From Pseudovirgaria hyperparasitica (lineage: Eukaryota; Ascomycota; Dothideomycetes; Acrospermales; Acrospermaceae), in the NCBI RefSeq assembly GCF_010093815.1, contig NW_022985557.1, positions 806,001 to 870,000 on the forward strand: a stretch of DNA of 64,000 bases, in the 5' to 3' direction. Position numbers and translations under genes: made by a program. Every line of letters starts with the position of its first letter. Positions within the stretch are counted from its first letter, which is position 1. Below, piece after piece: positions 1-10,940 of the stretch. The notes beneath the pieces are model-generated. The model made no database searches and was not told where the DNA came from. It saw only the letters and a list, made by a program, of their open reading frames with translations.

Positions 1-2
1 GC

Positions 3-2195
3 TCGTCATCTGTTTCGTCTCATCAGGCGCCTGTCACCAACGACAGTGAGCCTACCTTCACTTCAACCTCCAACCTCAACCATCCTCCTGCACAAAACCC
101 ACCCGTTGATAGCCCACAAATGTCACTCTCCGCCATGTCTGAGCCGTTCATCTCAGCTCGACCAACTCCACAGATGCAACCTGCTGCAGATGACGAGATC
201 ACCAGAGTCTTCGGTGAGCGACTTCCTGACTTGATCTTCTTGTCTCAATGGGAGGGTACAGTTCACGGCGAGATCAAATTCATCCAGCATCCCAACCGTG
301 ACGTATCCGCACACCAGTGGGACATTATCGCGTATCAGTGGGTTAGTATCGGTCAGTTTTCCGCCAACAGGAAAAAGATTGAAGGTCAGTTGAAGGATGA
401 GAGATTGAGAGGTCAGACTGTCAGCTCAAGCATCCCGCCGAATACACTCGCCTATTTCAGAGCTGTCGCGAAGCAACGTGAGGCTGCTGCGTCCAATCCA
501 TCACCTCGGAACAATGACAATGCCAATGCCTCAGCTATCTCCCAGACTCAGCGTGTCAACACTGCCATACCTCAACGCCCCAAGCTCCAAGCAGTGGCTG
601 GTATGAATAGCATGGACCAATTCGGTTCCTTGTCAACAGTCTCTGGCTCTGCCGTGAATCTTCCAACACGCTCTAGCTTGGCCACTGGCAGGAGCCTTCC
701 ATATCGAGATTTAGCAACCTCCGAGGCACCCTCTATCGCTTCGCTCATGTCAGCTTCTACCCTTACTGCTAGAGATAATGGAACTCACGGTATGTCTGAT
801 GATCCTTTCATGTCCGACCGAGACAGAACTTCTAGCTGGGGCAGCACTTACCTTCACACTCAAGAATCTGAGCGTCCAGGAACAATGGATCGCGACTACC
901 AATTCCCGATTCCTCAGAACCATCCACAAGACCGTTCTTACAATCCTCTCAACCACCGCACCCAGGAACAGCCGCTTACCTTCGGTACCCAGACCTATGG
1001 AGACAACCGTGATGGTTTCGGAAACGTTCCAGGTACTCAAGTGGCATTGTGGGATGAGATACGCAGAAATGGTCAGAGGAACAACGCGGGCCAGCATGAC
1101 ACAACGCAGATCAGATCCCTGGCATCTGGAACTGGACTGGACAAGGAGTCGGTCAGAAGACTTTTCCAGTCGTATGATATAGAAGATGAAGCTGTAGACA
1201 TGAGCGCAGCATATCGCGGTCGACCTGTCACCACGATGCAACAAGCACTAGCGGATGCTTCATCGGAATATCAACCGCAGACCAGAGCAGCAATCCCCCA
1301 GATTCCTCGCGCGCTTCAACCTCCCCCTGGCCTGAACGTTGGTCGCTCTCGACTTGCGCCGTATCCAACTCTGCAAGGCGACCCTGATCCCTTCCAGAAC
1401 AGGAAGGAGGAAATTATCAATGGTCAGCCAGATGAGCCACCAAATCCCCAGGTTCTCAATACAATGTCTATGGGAGGCTGCCGCGACTGTGCAGGGCCCT
1501 TTCCAACTCCTCACGCAGAGCACGCAAACAAGAATGAAGAGTGGTGGGGATCTGGACGAGTCGATCAGAACGATGACTTCGTGCTACCATCTCTTGCAAA
1601 TGCTCGTGCTCGCGATCCCGCCCAAGCTGAACAATACGACTATATTGGTACACAGGGAATGCTACGACTCTTCGAGAATCTCGCAGAATATGCCAAAGAA
1701 ACTGATACTGGTGAAAGGTCTTACTTCACACGTAATTGGAGGGTACCGGAGCCTCGTCATATGGACACGAGTGAGGAAGGTAGGAAGAGCTATTTTGCCA
1801 CGGACCTTGCACTGCGGGCGAAACGCATTCGGGAGCAGCAGAGAGTGGTAGAGCTGAGAATGCGCGACGAGCAGATTCGAGCCGGTGTAGGGCCTCCTTC
1901 CCAGAGTCGTTCCACGGAGACGGAAAATCAAGCTCGACCTAATGTAGCCTCTTCTTCCCAGGGTCGTTTCACGGATACGGAGAATGAGTACTTTAAGATG
2001 ATGAGGGAGAGTCACAACTACCCAAACCTGGCCCAGATCACTCAGATCCTGAGAAACAACGAGCTGGCCCAGTCTAGCAATAGCCAGAGTCAATCGAGCA
2101 ACGAACAAAGCTCATCCAGCAGCAACCAGGGTCTATCTGAACAACAGCGCAATCTGTTCAACAAAAGTCACAACGACCTTCAAGGTTGGTTCTGA
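3..2195 (+). CDS. Disordered hypothetical protein, 5' end outside the window
   Basis: The frame is open from the first bases of the window. The first in-frame ATG is at 120, but about 39 uninterrupted codons precede it, so the protein probably begins upstream and this is a 5'-partial gene. The visible part is about 730 residues, rich in Ser, Gln, Asn and Pro, and looks mostly disordered. A more ordered N-terminal patch lies roughly at 200-420 bp, with several Trp and aromatic residues. Another patch at about 1470-1860 contains a CRDC pair, several Trp/Tyr and a charged helical stretch. An imperfect repeat (SQSRSTETEN / SQGRFTDTEN) lies near 1900-1985. The tail is Ser/Gln-rich and ends in GWF. 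I recognise no family and assign no function. The coding call rests on more than 2 kb of open frame; the overlapping frames are shorter shadows. Confidence 0.8.
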   Translation, partial: SSSVSSHQAPVTNDSEPTFTSTSNLNHPPAQNPPVDSPQMSLSAMSEPFISARPTPQMQPAADDEITRVFGERLPDLIFLSQWEGTVHGEIKFIQHPNRDVSAHQWDIIAYQWVSIGQFSANRKKIEGQLKDERLRGQTVSSSIPPNTLAYFRAVAKQREAAASNPSPRNNDNANASAISQTQRVNTAIPQRPKLQAVAGMNSMDQFGSLSTVSGSAVNLPTRSSLATGRSLPYRDLATSEAPSIASLMSASTLTARDNGTHGMSDDPFMSDRDRTSSWGSTYLHTQESERPGTMDRDYQFPIPQNHPQDRSYNPLNHRTQEQPLTFGTQTYGDNRDGFGNVPGTQVALWDEIRRNGQRNNAGQHDTTQIRSLASGTGLDKESVRRLFQSYDIEDEAVDMSAAYRGRPVTTMQQALADASSEYQPQTRAAIPQIPRALQPPPGLNVGRSRLAPYPTLQGDPDPFQNRKEEIINGQPDEPPNPQVLNTMSMGGCRDCAGPFPTPHAEHANKNEEWWGSGRVDQNDDFVLPSLANARARDPAQAEQYDYIGTQGMLRLFENLAEYAKETDTGERSYFTRNWRVPEPRHMDTSEEGRKSYFATDLALRAKRIREQQRVVELRMRDEQIRAGVGPPSQSRSTETENQARPNVASSSQGRFTDTENEYFKMMRESHNYPNLAQITQILRNNELAQSSNSQSQSSNEQSSSSSNQGLSEQQRNLFNKSHNDLQGWF

Positions 2196-2644
2196 AAGTA
2201 GGAGAGACTGTAGAATGTACGGTCAGCGCTGCCGGTTCTTGAAGAGGACATTGATGAGCGGCGAAAACTGGGTTAAGGAAGCAGACAGTGGTCACCACGG
2301 CATCTAATCTTGAGGATCTTCATGATCTTGAGGGAGAGAAGGGCTGTAACTAAAGCACATAAGATAAAAAAACATATGCAAGTGGATGACGAACGTCTCC
2401 GATATTGAATGCAACAAAATCTGCTCCAGGCTCCGTGACTGTGTATTGCAAGATATGACTCAAACTTCACTGCCTCTGCCCCACCATGAAAGACCAAAGG
2501 CCGACCCCGCAAAAACATTATTTCATTTCCTCCGCCATTGACCACGCGACAGGCCCCGAAACCTTGAATCTTTCTTCTGCCGCGCGTCTGATTGCTTTAT
2601 TGCTCTTCCGACTGCTTAACTACTTTTGTGGACGCGCCATCATC
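2196..2644. other. Intergenic region upstream of DPS1
   Basis: This 449-nt gap holds the 3' end of the preceding gene and the promoter/5' leader of the aspartyl-tRNA synthetase. A 90-codon minus-strand open frame lies inside it, but it has no recognisable domain and I do not call it a gene. Confidence 0.5.
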
Positions 2645-4338
2645 ATGACCGAACCCGGCCCTGCTACAGAGGGAAATGCGCCCTCAAAGAATGCCCTGAA
2701 GAAGGCTGCGAAGGACGCCGAAAAGGTAATCAAAATCTCAACACTTGGTATCGGAGCTACTCTAATAAACTGTCATAGGCGAAAAAGAAGGAAGCTGCCC
2801 GCCAGCGCGAGCTTGCAGAGCGCCAAAAAAGGGAAGCAGAAGACGCCGCCGATGTCTCTGCAAACGACTATGGTGAATTGCCTCTCATAGGGTCTGCCGA
2901 ATTCAAGCCAACGGGCGAGAAACGAATCAAGCTATCCGAAGTGGCCTCATATGCAGATCAAACTGTGACCCTGCGGTGCTGGGTTGAGAATGCGCGGGTG
3001 CAGAGTGCCAAGCTGGCCTTTCTAAATTTAAGACAAGAGCTGGAGACCGTGCAGGCTGTCGTTGCAGCGAGTGAAAGCCTGAGCAAGCAAATGGTCAAGT
3101 TTGCTGGGAACATCAGCACCGAGAGCTTGTTGGTGGTTACAGGCCTGGTCAAGAAGACCCCCGAACCAGTCAACAGCGCGACAGTCAAGGACTATGAGAT
3201 CCATATCAAGAGAGTTTTCATCGAGGCCAAGGCAGAAGTCCCACTCCCCCTCCAAGTCGAGGATGCCGAAAGACCCCTACCATCTGAAGCTACTGGTGAG
3301 GAGGAAAATGACGAAGAGTCCGGTCACCCGCTGGTGACTCTCAACACACGTCTCAACAACCGAACCATCGACCTGCGTGCCAAGATCAACAACGCCATCT
3401 TCACAATCAAAGGCGGTGTCTGCGCACTCTTCCAAGAGTTTCTGGGCAGCAAGGGGTTCACGCTCATCCACAGTCCCAAGCTTCTGGGAGCACCATCCGA
3501 AGGTGGTGCTAATGTTTTTGAAGTCAAATACTTCGACCGTCAAGCTTATCTCGCACAATCGCCACAATTCTACAAGCAAATGCTCATTGCGTCTCGGTTT
3601 CAGCGTGTGATGGAGATCGGTCCTGTGTTCCGCGCAGAAAATTCGAATACCGCCCGACATTTGACTGAATTCACTGGTCTCGATCTCGAAATGGAGTTCC
3701 AGGAGGACTACCACGAGGTCATGTCTCTCCTCGAAGAACTCATGCTCTTCATTTTCGCCGGTTTACAAACTCGCTATGGCCGCGAGACCGAATTGGTCCG
3801 CTCCCGATACCACGTCGAGCCCTTTGCCCTCCCAGCAGCGGGGTCCGTCCCACGTATTACGTTCGCAGAGGGTATCGCCATGCTCCGCGAGGCTGGAGAA
3901 GAGCTCAATGACTACGATGACTTGTCTACACCACAGGAGAAACTCCTCGGCAAACTTGTGTTGCAGAAATACGGCTCGGACTTCTACACACTCGACCAAT
4001 TCCCACTTGCGATTCGGCCTTTTTACACGATGCCTTCCGCAGCATCACCGAAACTCAGTAACTCGTATGACATGTTCATGCGTGGACAGGAGATTTTGAG
4101 CGGTGCACAGCGTATTCACAGTACGCGACTTCTGCAAGAGAAGATGCGGGCATTTGACCCACCGATCGACCCTGAGGGAGCGGCAGTGAAGGACTATGTC
4201 GATTGCTTCCGGTATGGATGTCCGCCACATGCAGGTGGTGGGTTTGGGTTGGAGCGAATCGTATGTTTCTGGTTGGGACTGCCGAATATTCGCCTGACCA
4301 GTCTATTCCCAAGAGACCCGCAGAGGGTTATGCCCTAG
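2645..4338 (+). CDS. DPS1: Cytosolic aspartyl-tRNA synthetase
   Basis: Model: exons 2645-2725 and 2779-4338, intron 2726-2778 (53 nt, GTAATC...CATAG), 546 aa, close to the 557 aa of yeast Dps1. The enzyme charges tRNA-Asp with aspartate in the cytosol. The N-terminus is a Lys/Glu/Ala-rich helix (about residues 15-50), the appended tRNA-binding extension typical of fungal and animal AspRS. An OB-fold anticodon-binding domain follows (about 75-180), then the class II catalytic core: motif 1 near 249-265, motif 2 FRAENSNTARH near 311-321, and motif 3 GGGFGLERI near 513-521 with the terminal FPRDPQR. The OB fold and the TRLNNRTIDLR segment mark this as AspRS rather than AsnRS of the eukaryotic cytosolic type. 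The ATG at 2645 is chosen because it gives the basic N-terminal extension and the spliced frame joins cleanly. Confidence 0.96.
2726..2778 (+). other. DPS1 intron
   Basis: A 53-nt intron at phase 0 after Lys27, with donor GTAATC and acceptor CATAG. Splicing it joins the Lys-rich N-terminal extension to the catalytic frame; without it the first ATG frame terminates early. Confidence 0.85.
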
Positions 4339-4713
4339 TCATGTAAACTATTACAATCTCGTGAAGGGAAAGTCATGTCAACGACAGGTGACGACCATGT
4401 TACAAAAACTATACAACAGAAAATAGGAAAGTGAACTGAAGAATCTGAGATACCTACGGTGCTATAGCCCAGCCATTAATATGGTTCTTGATTGTGATCA
4501 TAAGCTGTCGGCCGAGTACGTTGCTCAGCATCAAATGTATAGTTTGGAGTAAACATGTGGCTGAAAGTCCTATTCGGTACTAGCTCCATCTCGCGCCACT
4601 AACGACATCATCACCATTTCGTTCAGATACTTATAAGGTCCTCGGGCATCACACATATTTCTCCAAATTCTCAGCTTCGGCGACGCCCCCTCAGTCAAGC
4701 TGGAGACATCCAA
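4339..4713. promoter_or_regulatory. Upstream region of the F-box gene at 4714
   Basis: The 375-nt gap has a TATA-like TATAAGG at about 4632, some 80 nt before the ATG, in a pyrimidine-rich leader. Nothing else is recognisable. Confidence 0.35.
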
Positions 4714-5970
4714 ATGGACAATCCCCAGAACTTCACACCGCCCTCATCGCCCACCGGCTCGAAACCCGCAGCCCACCTCCCGAACGAGATCCTCCTCCAA
4801 ATCCTTTCCTACATCCCCACCGATCCCGCCCTCCAACCCACTCTCGCCGCCCTCTGCCTCACAAACACACAATGGCACACCGTCACCATTGCCCGCCTCT
4901 ACGCCCACCCACACATCCGCGGCGCCAACTTCGACCTCTTCACCCGCACCATCGTGCCCTCCATCAACCTGCACATCAAGCGCTCCGACCTCGCCTCCCT
5001 CGTCCACACCCTCGACCTCTCCCACATCGTCCACCACTCCACCAAGAAGACAACCGCCCGCTTGCTCGGCCGCACAAAGGCCAGTCTGCAGGTCTTTGTC
5101 GCGCCGCAGACCGGGTTTGCGCTGAATAGCTACCCTGCTCTGGCGCATTGTGCGCGCTTGCGTGTGCTTGATTTGCGGCTCGTGTGTGAGAGTGTGGATT
5201 TTAGGGATTTGGGGAGGGCGTTGGCTGGGTTGCGGGCCTTGGAGGTGTTGTTTTTTCCGCGGACTGGGGTGCGGGATGGGGCGTATGATGGGGCGGATAT
5301 TCGGTGGCCGGCGTTGAGGGAGCTGCATTTGGCGGGTGGGCTGAGTGGTGTGTTTATGGCGGGATTGCAGGGGAGATGTGGGGGAAATCTAGGAATGAAT
5401 CCGGCTGGGCTACCGACGACGCTGACGAGGTTGAGTGTGACGAATAGTCCCGTCTTAGAATGCGCGAGTTTGGTGCGGTTTCTGGCTGGTGTTGGTGGGC
5501 AGCTGAGGGTGTTCACGACGTGTTCGCTGCCAAGGTTTCGTAGGGGTGATTTGGATGACTTACTGGTGTTTTGTCCGCGGCTGGAGAAGGTCAGCGTAGC
5601 GGCGGAGTTTTGGACGGGACGGGCTGTTGCGAGAGAGGAGTTTCGGGGCTTGCCAGCACATTCGTTGAGTGAGTTGAGGGTTACGAAAAGCGAGGACTCC
5701 GTCCATGAGGATGAGATCACGCCGGTTGATATCGAAGTGGGAATAGAGTACGGGTTCTTGGGCGGCTTGAGACGGGTGGTTGTGAATGTTGCGGTGGGTT
5801 GGGTGAGTGAGAGAAGCTTGTTGGAGGAATGGGAGGACCTGGGATTAGCTGTCGCGGAAAAATGGGATCAAGATAAGCTTGAGAACTGGGATGGGACGAA
5901 GCCAACTTTCGGTATCACGCAGGTTGATAGGAATGCTGAGAACAATAACCGTCCGACACTGGACTGGTGA
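4714..5970 (+). CDS. F-box protein with leucine-rich C-terminal region
   Basis: A single-exon gene of 418 aa. An F-box-like motif occupies about residues 20-65 (HLPNEILLQILSYIP, followed by the LCLTN...W...ARLYAHP pattern common in fungal F-box proteins). F-box proteins bind Skp1 and recruit substrates to SCF ubiquitin ligases. The rest has irregular Leu-rich strands (LRVLDLRL, LRALEVL, LRELHLAGG) suggesting degenerate LRR-like substrate recognition. Substrate is unknown. Base use changes abruptly inside the gene: up to about 5100 codons end mostly in C, afterwards mostly in G or T (TTG, GTG, GGG). The start is the only ATG preceding the F-box in frame. Confidence is high that it is a gene and moderate to high for the F-box family. 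Confidence 0.85.
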   Translation: MDNPQNFTPPSSPTGSKPAAHLPNEILLQILSYIPTDPALQPTLAALCLTNTQWHTVTIARLYAHPHIRGANFDLFTRTIVPSINLHIKRSDLASLVHTLDLSHIVHHSTKKTTARLLGRTKASLQVFVAPQTGFALNSYPALAHCARLRVLDLRLVCESVDFRDLGRALAGLRALEVLFFPRTGVRDGAYDGADIRWPALRELHLAGGLSGVFMAGLQGRCGGNLGMNPAGLPTTLTRLSVTNSPVLECASLVRFLAGVGGQLRVFTTCSLPRFRRGDLDDLLVFCPRLEKVSVAAEFWTGRAVAREEFRGLPAHSLSELRVTKSEDSVHEDEITPVDIEVGIEYGFLGGLRRVVVNVAVGWVSERSLLEEWEDLGLAVAEKWDQDKLENWDGTKPTFGITQVDRNAENNNRPTLDW

Positions 5971-6080
5971 CATCGATACAATCTCCCTACAAAATGTGCT
6001 TTTATGACCAAGAACGCCCGCAGATGCATTCAACCAGACGCCATCGCAATGCTCGAACACGACCTTACGCTTCCGCGCAA

Positions 6081-6889
6081 TCATTTCAGCGTCCTCGCCA
6101 CCTTCTCAACCATCTTCCCCTGCTCCTCTAACGTCGCAACCTTTTCATCAACTTCCTGCAACAGCCTCCCAACTGCCAACGTAGTCTTCACATCCCCACC
6201 CTGCCCCTCAACCCAGACAACCCCATTCCTCCCCACCGCAATCTCAAACCGCACCCCCTTCTGCGCCAACCTCTCCAACACATCCAACTTGCCCTTACTG
6301 CCCATCAACAACCTCCTCGCCAGCCCCAAGCTAACACGGAACACCATCCCGCCCTTCAACGGGCCCATACCATCTGCCTTCTGCGTCGTCGGCGATATAC
6401 AAGTCAACGTCGGCTCCTGATGCGGCGGATTCGGATGCGCGCTCACAATGCGCGCATACACAAGCGCGCCCGGCAGCATATTCGGCCTGTTCTTCCTGTT
6501 CGCACCCTCGAACTCCAGATTGCCCAGCGTCGCGAGCGGCGTGTGCGGCGTGATGGAGCAGTAGTACCATTCGGCGCTGCCGCGTTGGACGGTGCAGATT
6601 ACGAGGTCGCCGACGGCGGGGATGTACTGTGTTGTGCGTTGTCAGTATCTTGTGAGATATTAGAGGGCTTAGGAATACGTACACGGCCGCTGTTGTTCTC
6701 GACCCATACTGCCGGTTTCCGGTCGTCTGCGATGAGGGCGCCGCCGGTTGTGGGTGTGACTGTGGTGGGCGGGATGTGTCGTAGTCCGGGGCCGATGGTG
6801 AGTGCCTTGCCTGGGTTTTTGGAGGATGAGGGGAGATGGGAGGGCAGGATTGGGTCGCCTGGGAGGACGACGAGGCCTGTGAGAGACAT
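6081..6889 (-). CDS. RRP40: RNA exosome cap subunit Rrp40
   Basis: Minus-strand model: exon 1 6889-6683, intron 6682-6627 (56 nt, GTACGT...CACAG), exon 2 6626-6081; 250 aa, against 240 in yeast. Rrp40 is one of the three S1/KH cap proteins of the nuclear and cytoplasmic exosome, which processes and degrades RNA 3' to 5'. The N-terminal domain has the family's VVLPGD start and the GPGLR strand. The S1 domain begins at the splice junction with YIPAVGDLVI and continues to the conserved LEFEGANRKNRPN segment. The C-terminal KH domain carries GRNG near residues 201-204, the variant GxNG typical of Rrp40. Coding-strand base use runs from C-rich at the 5' end to G-rich at the 3' end. The gene is divergent from SSZ1 with only 206 bp between start codons. 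Confidence 0.94.
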
Positions 6890-7095
6890 GCTGAGGGTTT
6901 ATGAAGCTTGCTCAGGATCAATTGAAGCTATTTCAAAGTCTCAGTACAACAGTAGAATAATCAAAAGCAATGACGGCGGGGCTCCGAGATTTAGCCGACT
7001 CTTGTCCTGGAATTTTTTGTTTAGCGGGCAGAATATTGTCTCCCGCTTCTATCTCGACCTTTAACATTATTTCCATACGCTCTCAATCGCCCAAG
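6890..7095. promoter_or_regulatory. Shared divergent promoter, RRP40 / SSZ1
   Basis: Only 206 bp separate the RRP40 start (minus strand) from the SSZ1 start (plus strand), so both must use this region for core promoter and 5' leader. It contains pyrimidine-rich tracts before the SSZ1 ATG and no obvious TATA box, as expected for housekeeping genes. Confidence 0.7.
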
Positions 7096-8870
7096 ATGAG
7101 TGACGACGAATCCCAGTCGCGCGTCGCGATTGGTATTTCTTTTGGAAACTCGTACAGCTCGATTGCTTCAACGAACAATGACGGCAACACAATCGTGATC
7201 GCCAACGAGGACGGAGACAGACAAATCCCTTCTATGCTGTCGTATGTTTCTGGCGAGGAGTTTCACGGTCAGCAAGCCAAGTCACAGCTTGTGCGTAACC
7301 CGACGAATACTGTTGCATACTTCAGGGATTTCATCGGGCAAGAGTGTGTAGAGGACATCCAGCCCCAACACCAATACATTACAGCTGACAATATAGTAGC
7401 TTCAAGTCAATAGATCCCACCCCATGCTCCGGATCAGCACACCCGAAAGCAGGCTCCGACGGAGCGACGTTCAACATCAAGGACACTGAAGAAGATTCTG
7501 AAAACACCCGCACAATCTCAGAAATCACAACGAGACACCTGAAGCGGTTGCAAACTTCTGCCAGCGACTATCTCGGAAAGGGAGTTAACGCTGCTGTCAT
7601 TACTGTGCCCACGAACTTTACAGACAAGCAAAAGGAGGCCCTTACAGCATCTGCCAAGGAGGCTGGAATTGAGGTCCTCCAATACATCCACGAGCCCGTC
7701 TCCGCAGTGCTTGCCTACGATGCCCGACCAGACGCAAAGCTCTCTGATAAGATCGTAGTTGTGGTCGACATTGGTGGTATTCGCACAGATGTTACTGTCA
7801 TTGCCTCGCGCGGCGGTCTGTACAGTATCCTGGCTACTGCCCATGACTATGACGTCTCGGGCGCCCAATTCGACCAGGCACTAATGGACCACTTCGCCAA
7901 GGAGTTTATCAAGAAGCACAAGACCGATCCACGAGAGGACAAGCGTGCGCTCGCGAAACTTAAGCTCGAGTCTGAAGCCGTTAAGAAGGCCCTCTCCATT
8001 GGCACGAACGCAAGCTTCTCCGTCGAGTCTCTTGTGTCTGGTATCGACTTCACGTCCACCATAAACCGTACGCGATTTGAGCTTATCGGTAATAAGTACT
8101 TCGCCTCCATCAGCCGCCTTGCCCTCTCCGCCGTAGAAAAGGCTGGTCTTGACCCCCTCGACGTGTCTGAAATCATCTGCTCCGGCGGCTCTTCGCACAC
8201 GCCCAAAGTCGCCCGCTCTCTGCAATCTGCCTTTCCCGAGGGCATCCCCGTTCTTGCACCCGCAACATCCCCAACCTCACTCAACCCTTCTGAACTTGCA
8301 GTTCGAGGCGCTGCGATCCAAGCTTCTCTCATCTCCGAATTTGAAACCGAGGACATCGACCAGAGCACGCACCCTATGGTCACTGCCGCACCACACCTTG
8401 GCAAGGCAATCGGCATCCTTTCAATTTCAGGCGACGAGTCTAGCGGTGTCTTCCGTCCGCTTGTTGAAGCACATACACCTGTTCCTGTGCGTCGTACGGC
8501 GCAAATTGCCGTCCCTCGCGAGGGTGGCGATGTACTGATCAAGATCTGCGAAGGTGTGAGCCAGATCAAGGTTTCTACGCCTGCACCACAGCCCAAGGCT
8601 GAGAAGAAAGATGATGAGGATGAGGACAGTGACGAAGATGATAGTGAGGACGAGCCGGAAGAGGTGCGTGAGCGCGTTTGGAAGGCAGAAACAGTTCTTT
8701 CTGAGGCTGCATTGAGAGGCGTGAAGAAGGGTGCCAAGGTCGAGGTTCAACTGGACGTTGCAGCAGATCTGAGCGTGAGAGTTACTCTGAGGCAGGTTGG
8801 TGACAAAGGCGGAAAAGGGCTGATAGGAAATATCAAGGGAAGCGCCAAAGAAAATGGACACGCATCGTAA
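7096..8870 (+). CDS. SSZ1: Ribosome-associated complex Hsp70 Ssz1
   Basis: Model: exon 1 7096-7343, intron 7344-7399 (56 nt, GTGTGT donor, CTGAC branch at about 7384, ATAGTAG end), exon 2 7400-8870; 572 aa. Ssz1 is the atypical Hsp70 that pairs with zuotin (Zuo1) in the ribosome-associated complex and stimulates Ssb on nascent chains. The Hsp70 nucleotide-binding fold starts with VAIGISFGNSYSSIA and continues with VITVPTNF, VVDIGG and ICSGGSSHTP. The C-terminal substrate-binding-like region is shortened, as expected of Ssz1 and unlike a canonical 640-residue Hsp70. Acceptor choice follows the family segment DFKSIDPTPC across the junction; the earlier AG three bases upstream would give a one-residue longer variant. 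An acidic run (D/E-rich, around 8610-8660) interrupts the C-terminal domain. The gene is divergent from RRP40. Confidence 0.92.
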
Positions 8871-9159
8871 GAGGTTGCGTAAGAGACGAGGTATATAATT
8901 CTGGGCTTCGATCAAACGGCTCGAGGGGATGGTTATGGCCGTGGGTGGTACAGACATCGTTACCCCTTTACTTCCAGCTGTCACGATTTCACATTGGTAT
9001 AGATAGACTGCGGGCGTATATCGTATATAGCATATGAATGTATCCTGCAAGACCCATTCCGCCGTTCCAATTAATCCTCAGATATCTAACGCACACTAAC
9101 ATATCCCCTCCCCTTTCCATCCCTCCATCTAAATCAACCACCCAACTAAACCGTCATCA

Positions 9160-9684
9160 TCAAGGATTCTCCCCAACAACCTCCCTCCGCCTCCGCACCC
9201 GCTCACACCGATACATACCCACACTAGGCACGACCGGCAAAAACCCATACTTCGGATACACAAACTTGGCCGCATTCACATGCCCAATCAGACTCACATA
9301 CGCCTCCGGCGCGTGCGCATCCACCCACTCCACCAGCATCTGCATCATGCGCGAGCCCAGCCCGCGGCCCTGATGTGCGGGCAGCACGCACACGTCCACG
9401 ATCTGCAGGAAGAGGCTGCCGTCGCCGATGAGGCGCGCCATGCCGACGACGTTGGACATGGGGTCGTTGGGCGAGGTGCTGGGATCGTGGTGGGTGTCGT
9501 GCGCGAGGATGCAGTGGATGCTTTTTGCGAGGGCGTGGGGGACGGCGGGGAGGGGCGGGGGGGTCATGCCTGTGTCGCGGCGGAGGTCGTGGTATTGTTG
9601 GGGTGTGGGGAGGGAGGGGGTGATGGTGTAGCGGGGGGAGGGGGTGGTGGTCGTGGTGGTTTCGGGGATGGTGGGTTCTGACAT
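9160..9684 (-). CDS. GNAT-family N-acetyltransferase
   Basis: A single-exon minus-strand gene of 174 aa. Acetyl-CoA-binding motif A is clear: VDVCVLPAHQGRGLGSRMM (about residues 93-115), with the Q/RxxGxG/A loop that holds the acetyl-CoA pyrophosphate. It is followed by the FVYPKYGFLPV segment typical of motif B (the YxKxGF element). The N-terminal 20 residues are Thr/Pro-rich and probably disordered, and no signal peptide is visible. Small-molecule or protein substrate cannot be told from sequence. On the coding strand the 5' half is strongly C-rich (ACC, CCC codons) and the 3' half G-rich (GTG, CGG, TTG). Confidence 0.9.
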   Translation of the reverse strand: MSEPTIPETTTTTTPSPRYTITPSLPTPQQYHDLRRDTGMTPPPLPAVPHALAKSIHCILAHDTHHDPSTSPNDPMSNVVGMARLIGDGSLFLQIVDVCVLPAHQGRGLGSRMMQMLVEWVDAHAPEAYVSLIGHVNAAKFVYPKYGFLPVVPSVGMYRCERVRRRREVVGENP

Positions 9685-10940
9685 TTTGGTGGGTGGTGTG
9701 GTTGTAGTTGTTGTTGTTGTCGGGGTGGATAGTGTGTGTATATGAGGATGTTCGGAGATGGGTCGGGGTTTGGATGTGGGCTGGGGCTCTAGGTTCTAGG
9801 TGGAATTTGGATGAATTCGGATGGGATTTGGATGGGATTGGATGAAGTATAGAGCCTGATATGGTGTTTGAGATGCGGAGAGTTGGATTGTTCGTCTAGA
9901 TGTGTGATGTTGGGGATTTTATAGAGTGCAGGGCAGACATGATATTTAAATGTGCGCTTTCTTGCGCGTTTGCGGTGCCTCGTTTCGGTCAGCGTGGACA
10001 TCAGGGTAGGACCCTGGATGTCAAGACACACTACTCGTTAGCATTGTGATGAAGGAATGGTGATGTTACATTACACCTTAGAGTGTAGGTTTGCTCGTCA
10101 GATTAGTACCGCTGGACATCATTCACGGTTTATATGTGTCTGCCTTGCCGCCTTGTTGCCTTAATTATCTCGCATCAATCAAATCGATCGTGCTTCGATT
10201 GTGCTTGGACCTGTGGACATGCATGGATATTGATTAATAGCGCAGCTTGGCGCTCTGGGGCTCTTTTTCACTTCTATCCCGAGGTTATGTCTACGCATAC
10301 TCAGCCATCGACTTGCTAGCGATTACTCTTGCAGTTTGCAGTATTGCAGTTGGCGTATATGATAACATCGTCACGTATAATACTTTAGGCGGCAACTGCA
10401 TTGCAGGAGGGGAGACTTTGTCGACAAGACGAAGGAATCCTACCGTAAGTCCTAAGATCTGAACATACTACTCCGCTGGCTATATGAGGTATCGCCGGAT
10501 GCCATTGATAACTTCAGTATGGTTTGTCTCTTCTTCGTCATGGGAAAGTAGGCGATGATCGATAGATGGCATCTTTATATTAATTAGTGTCCGCATAAGA
10601 CTCGAAGTCAAAACTCACAGTGTCTCATCCAACACGCCTCTGCGACAGTGTATCAAACCTACTCTGTGCTGAACATATGCGCTCTATACACGCCGTCATG
10701 AGTGGAGAGCAACCTGCAGAGCTCGCAGTATGCGTAACGGTTTGATATACCGGATATCGCGTGGGTGGAGCAGCCAAGCAGTCTAAATGAAATTGGGCGC
10801 CATCTATACGAACTCAATGAAGCCCCGGAGAAGAGCGCACCAAAAGTCTTTGCTTCCTCCAAAATACAATACTTGTCCAGGTCGCCAATATCGGCTGAGG
10901 CGATGGGATATCAGGTCTGGCTATATGGTAATATTGGCAA

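Noticed and set aside
7847-8737. 296-codon minus-strand open frame
   Set aside because: Antisense to SSZ1; Ser/Arg-rich translation without domain features.
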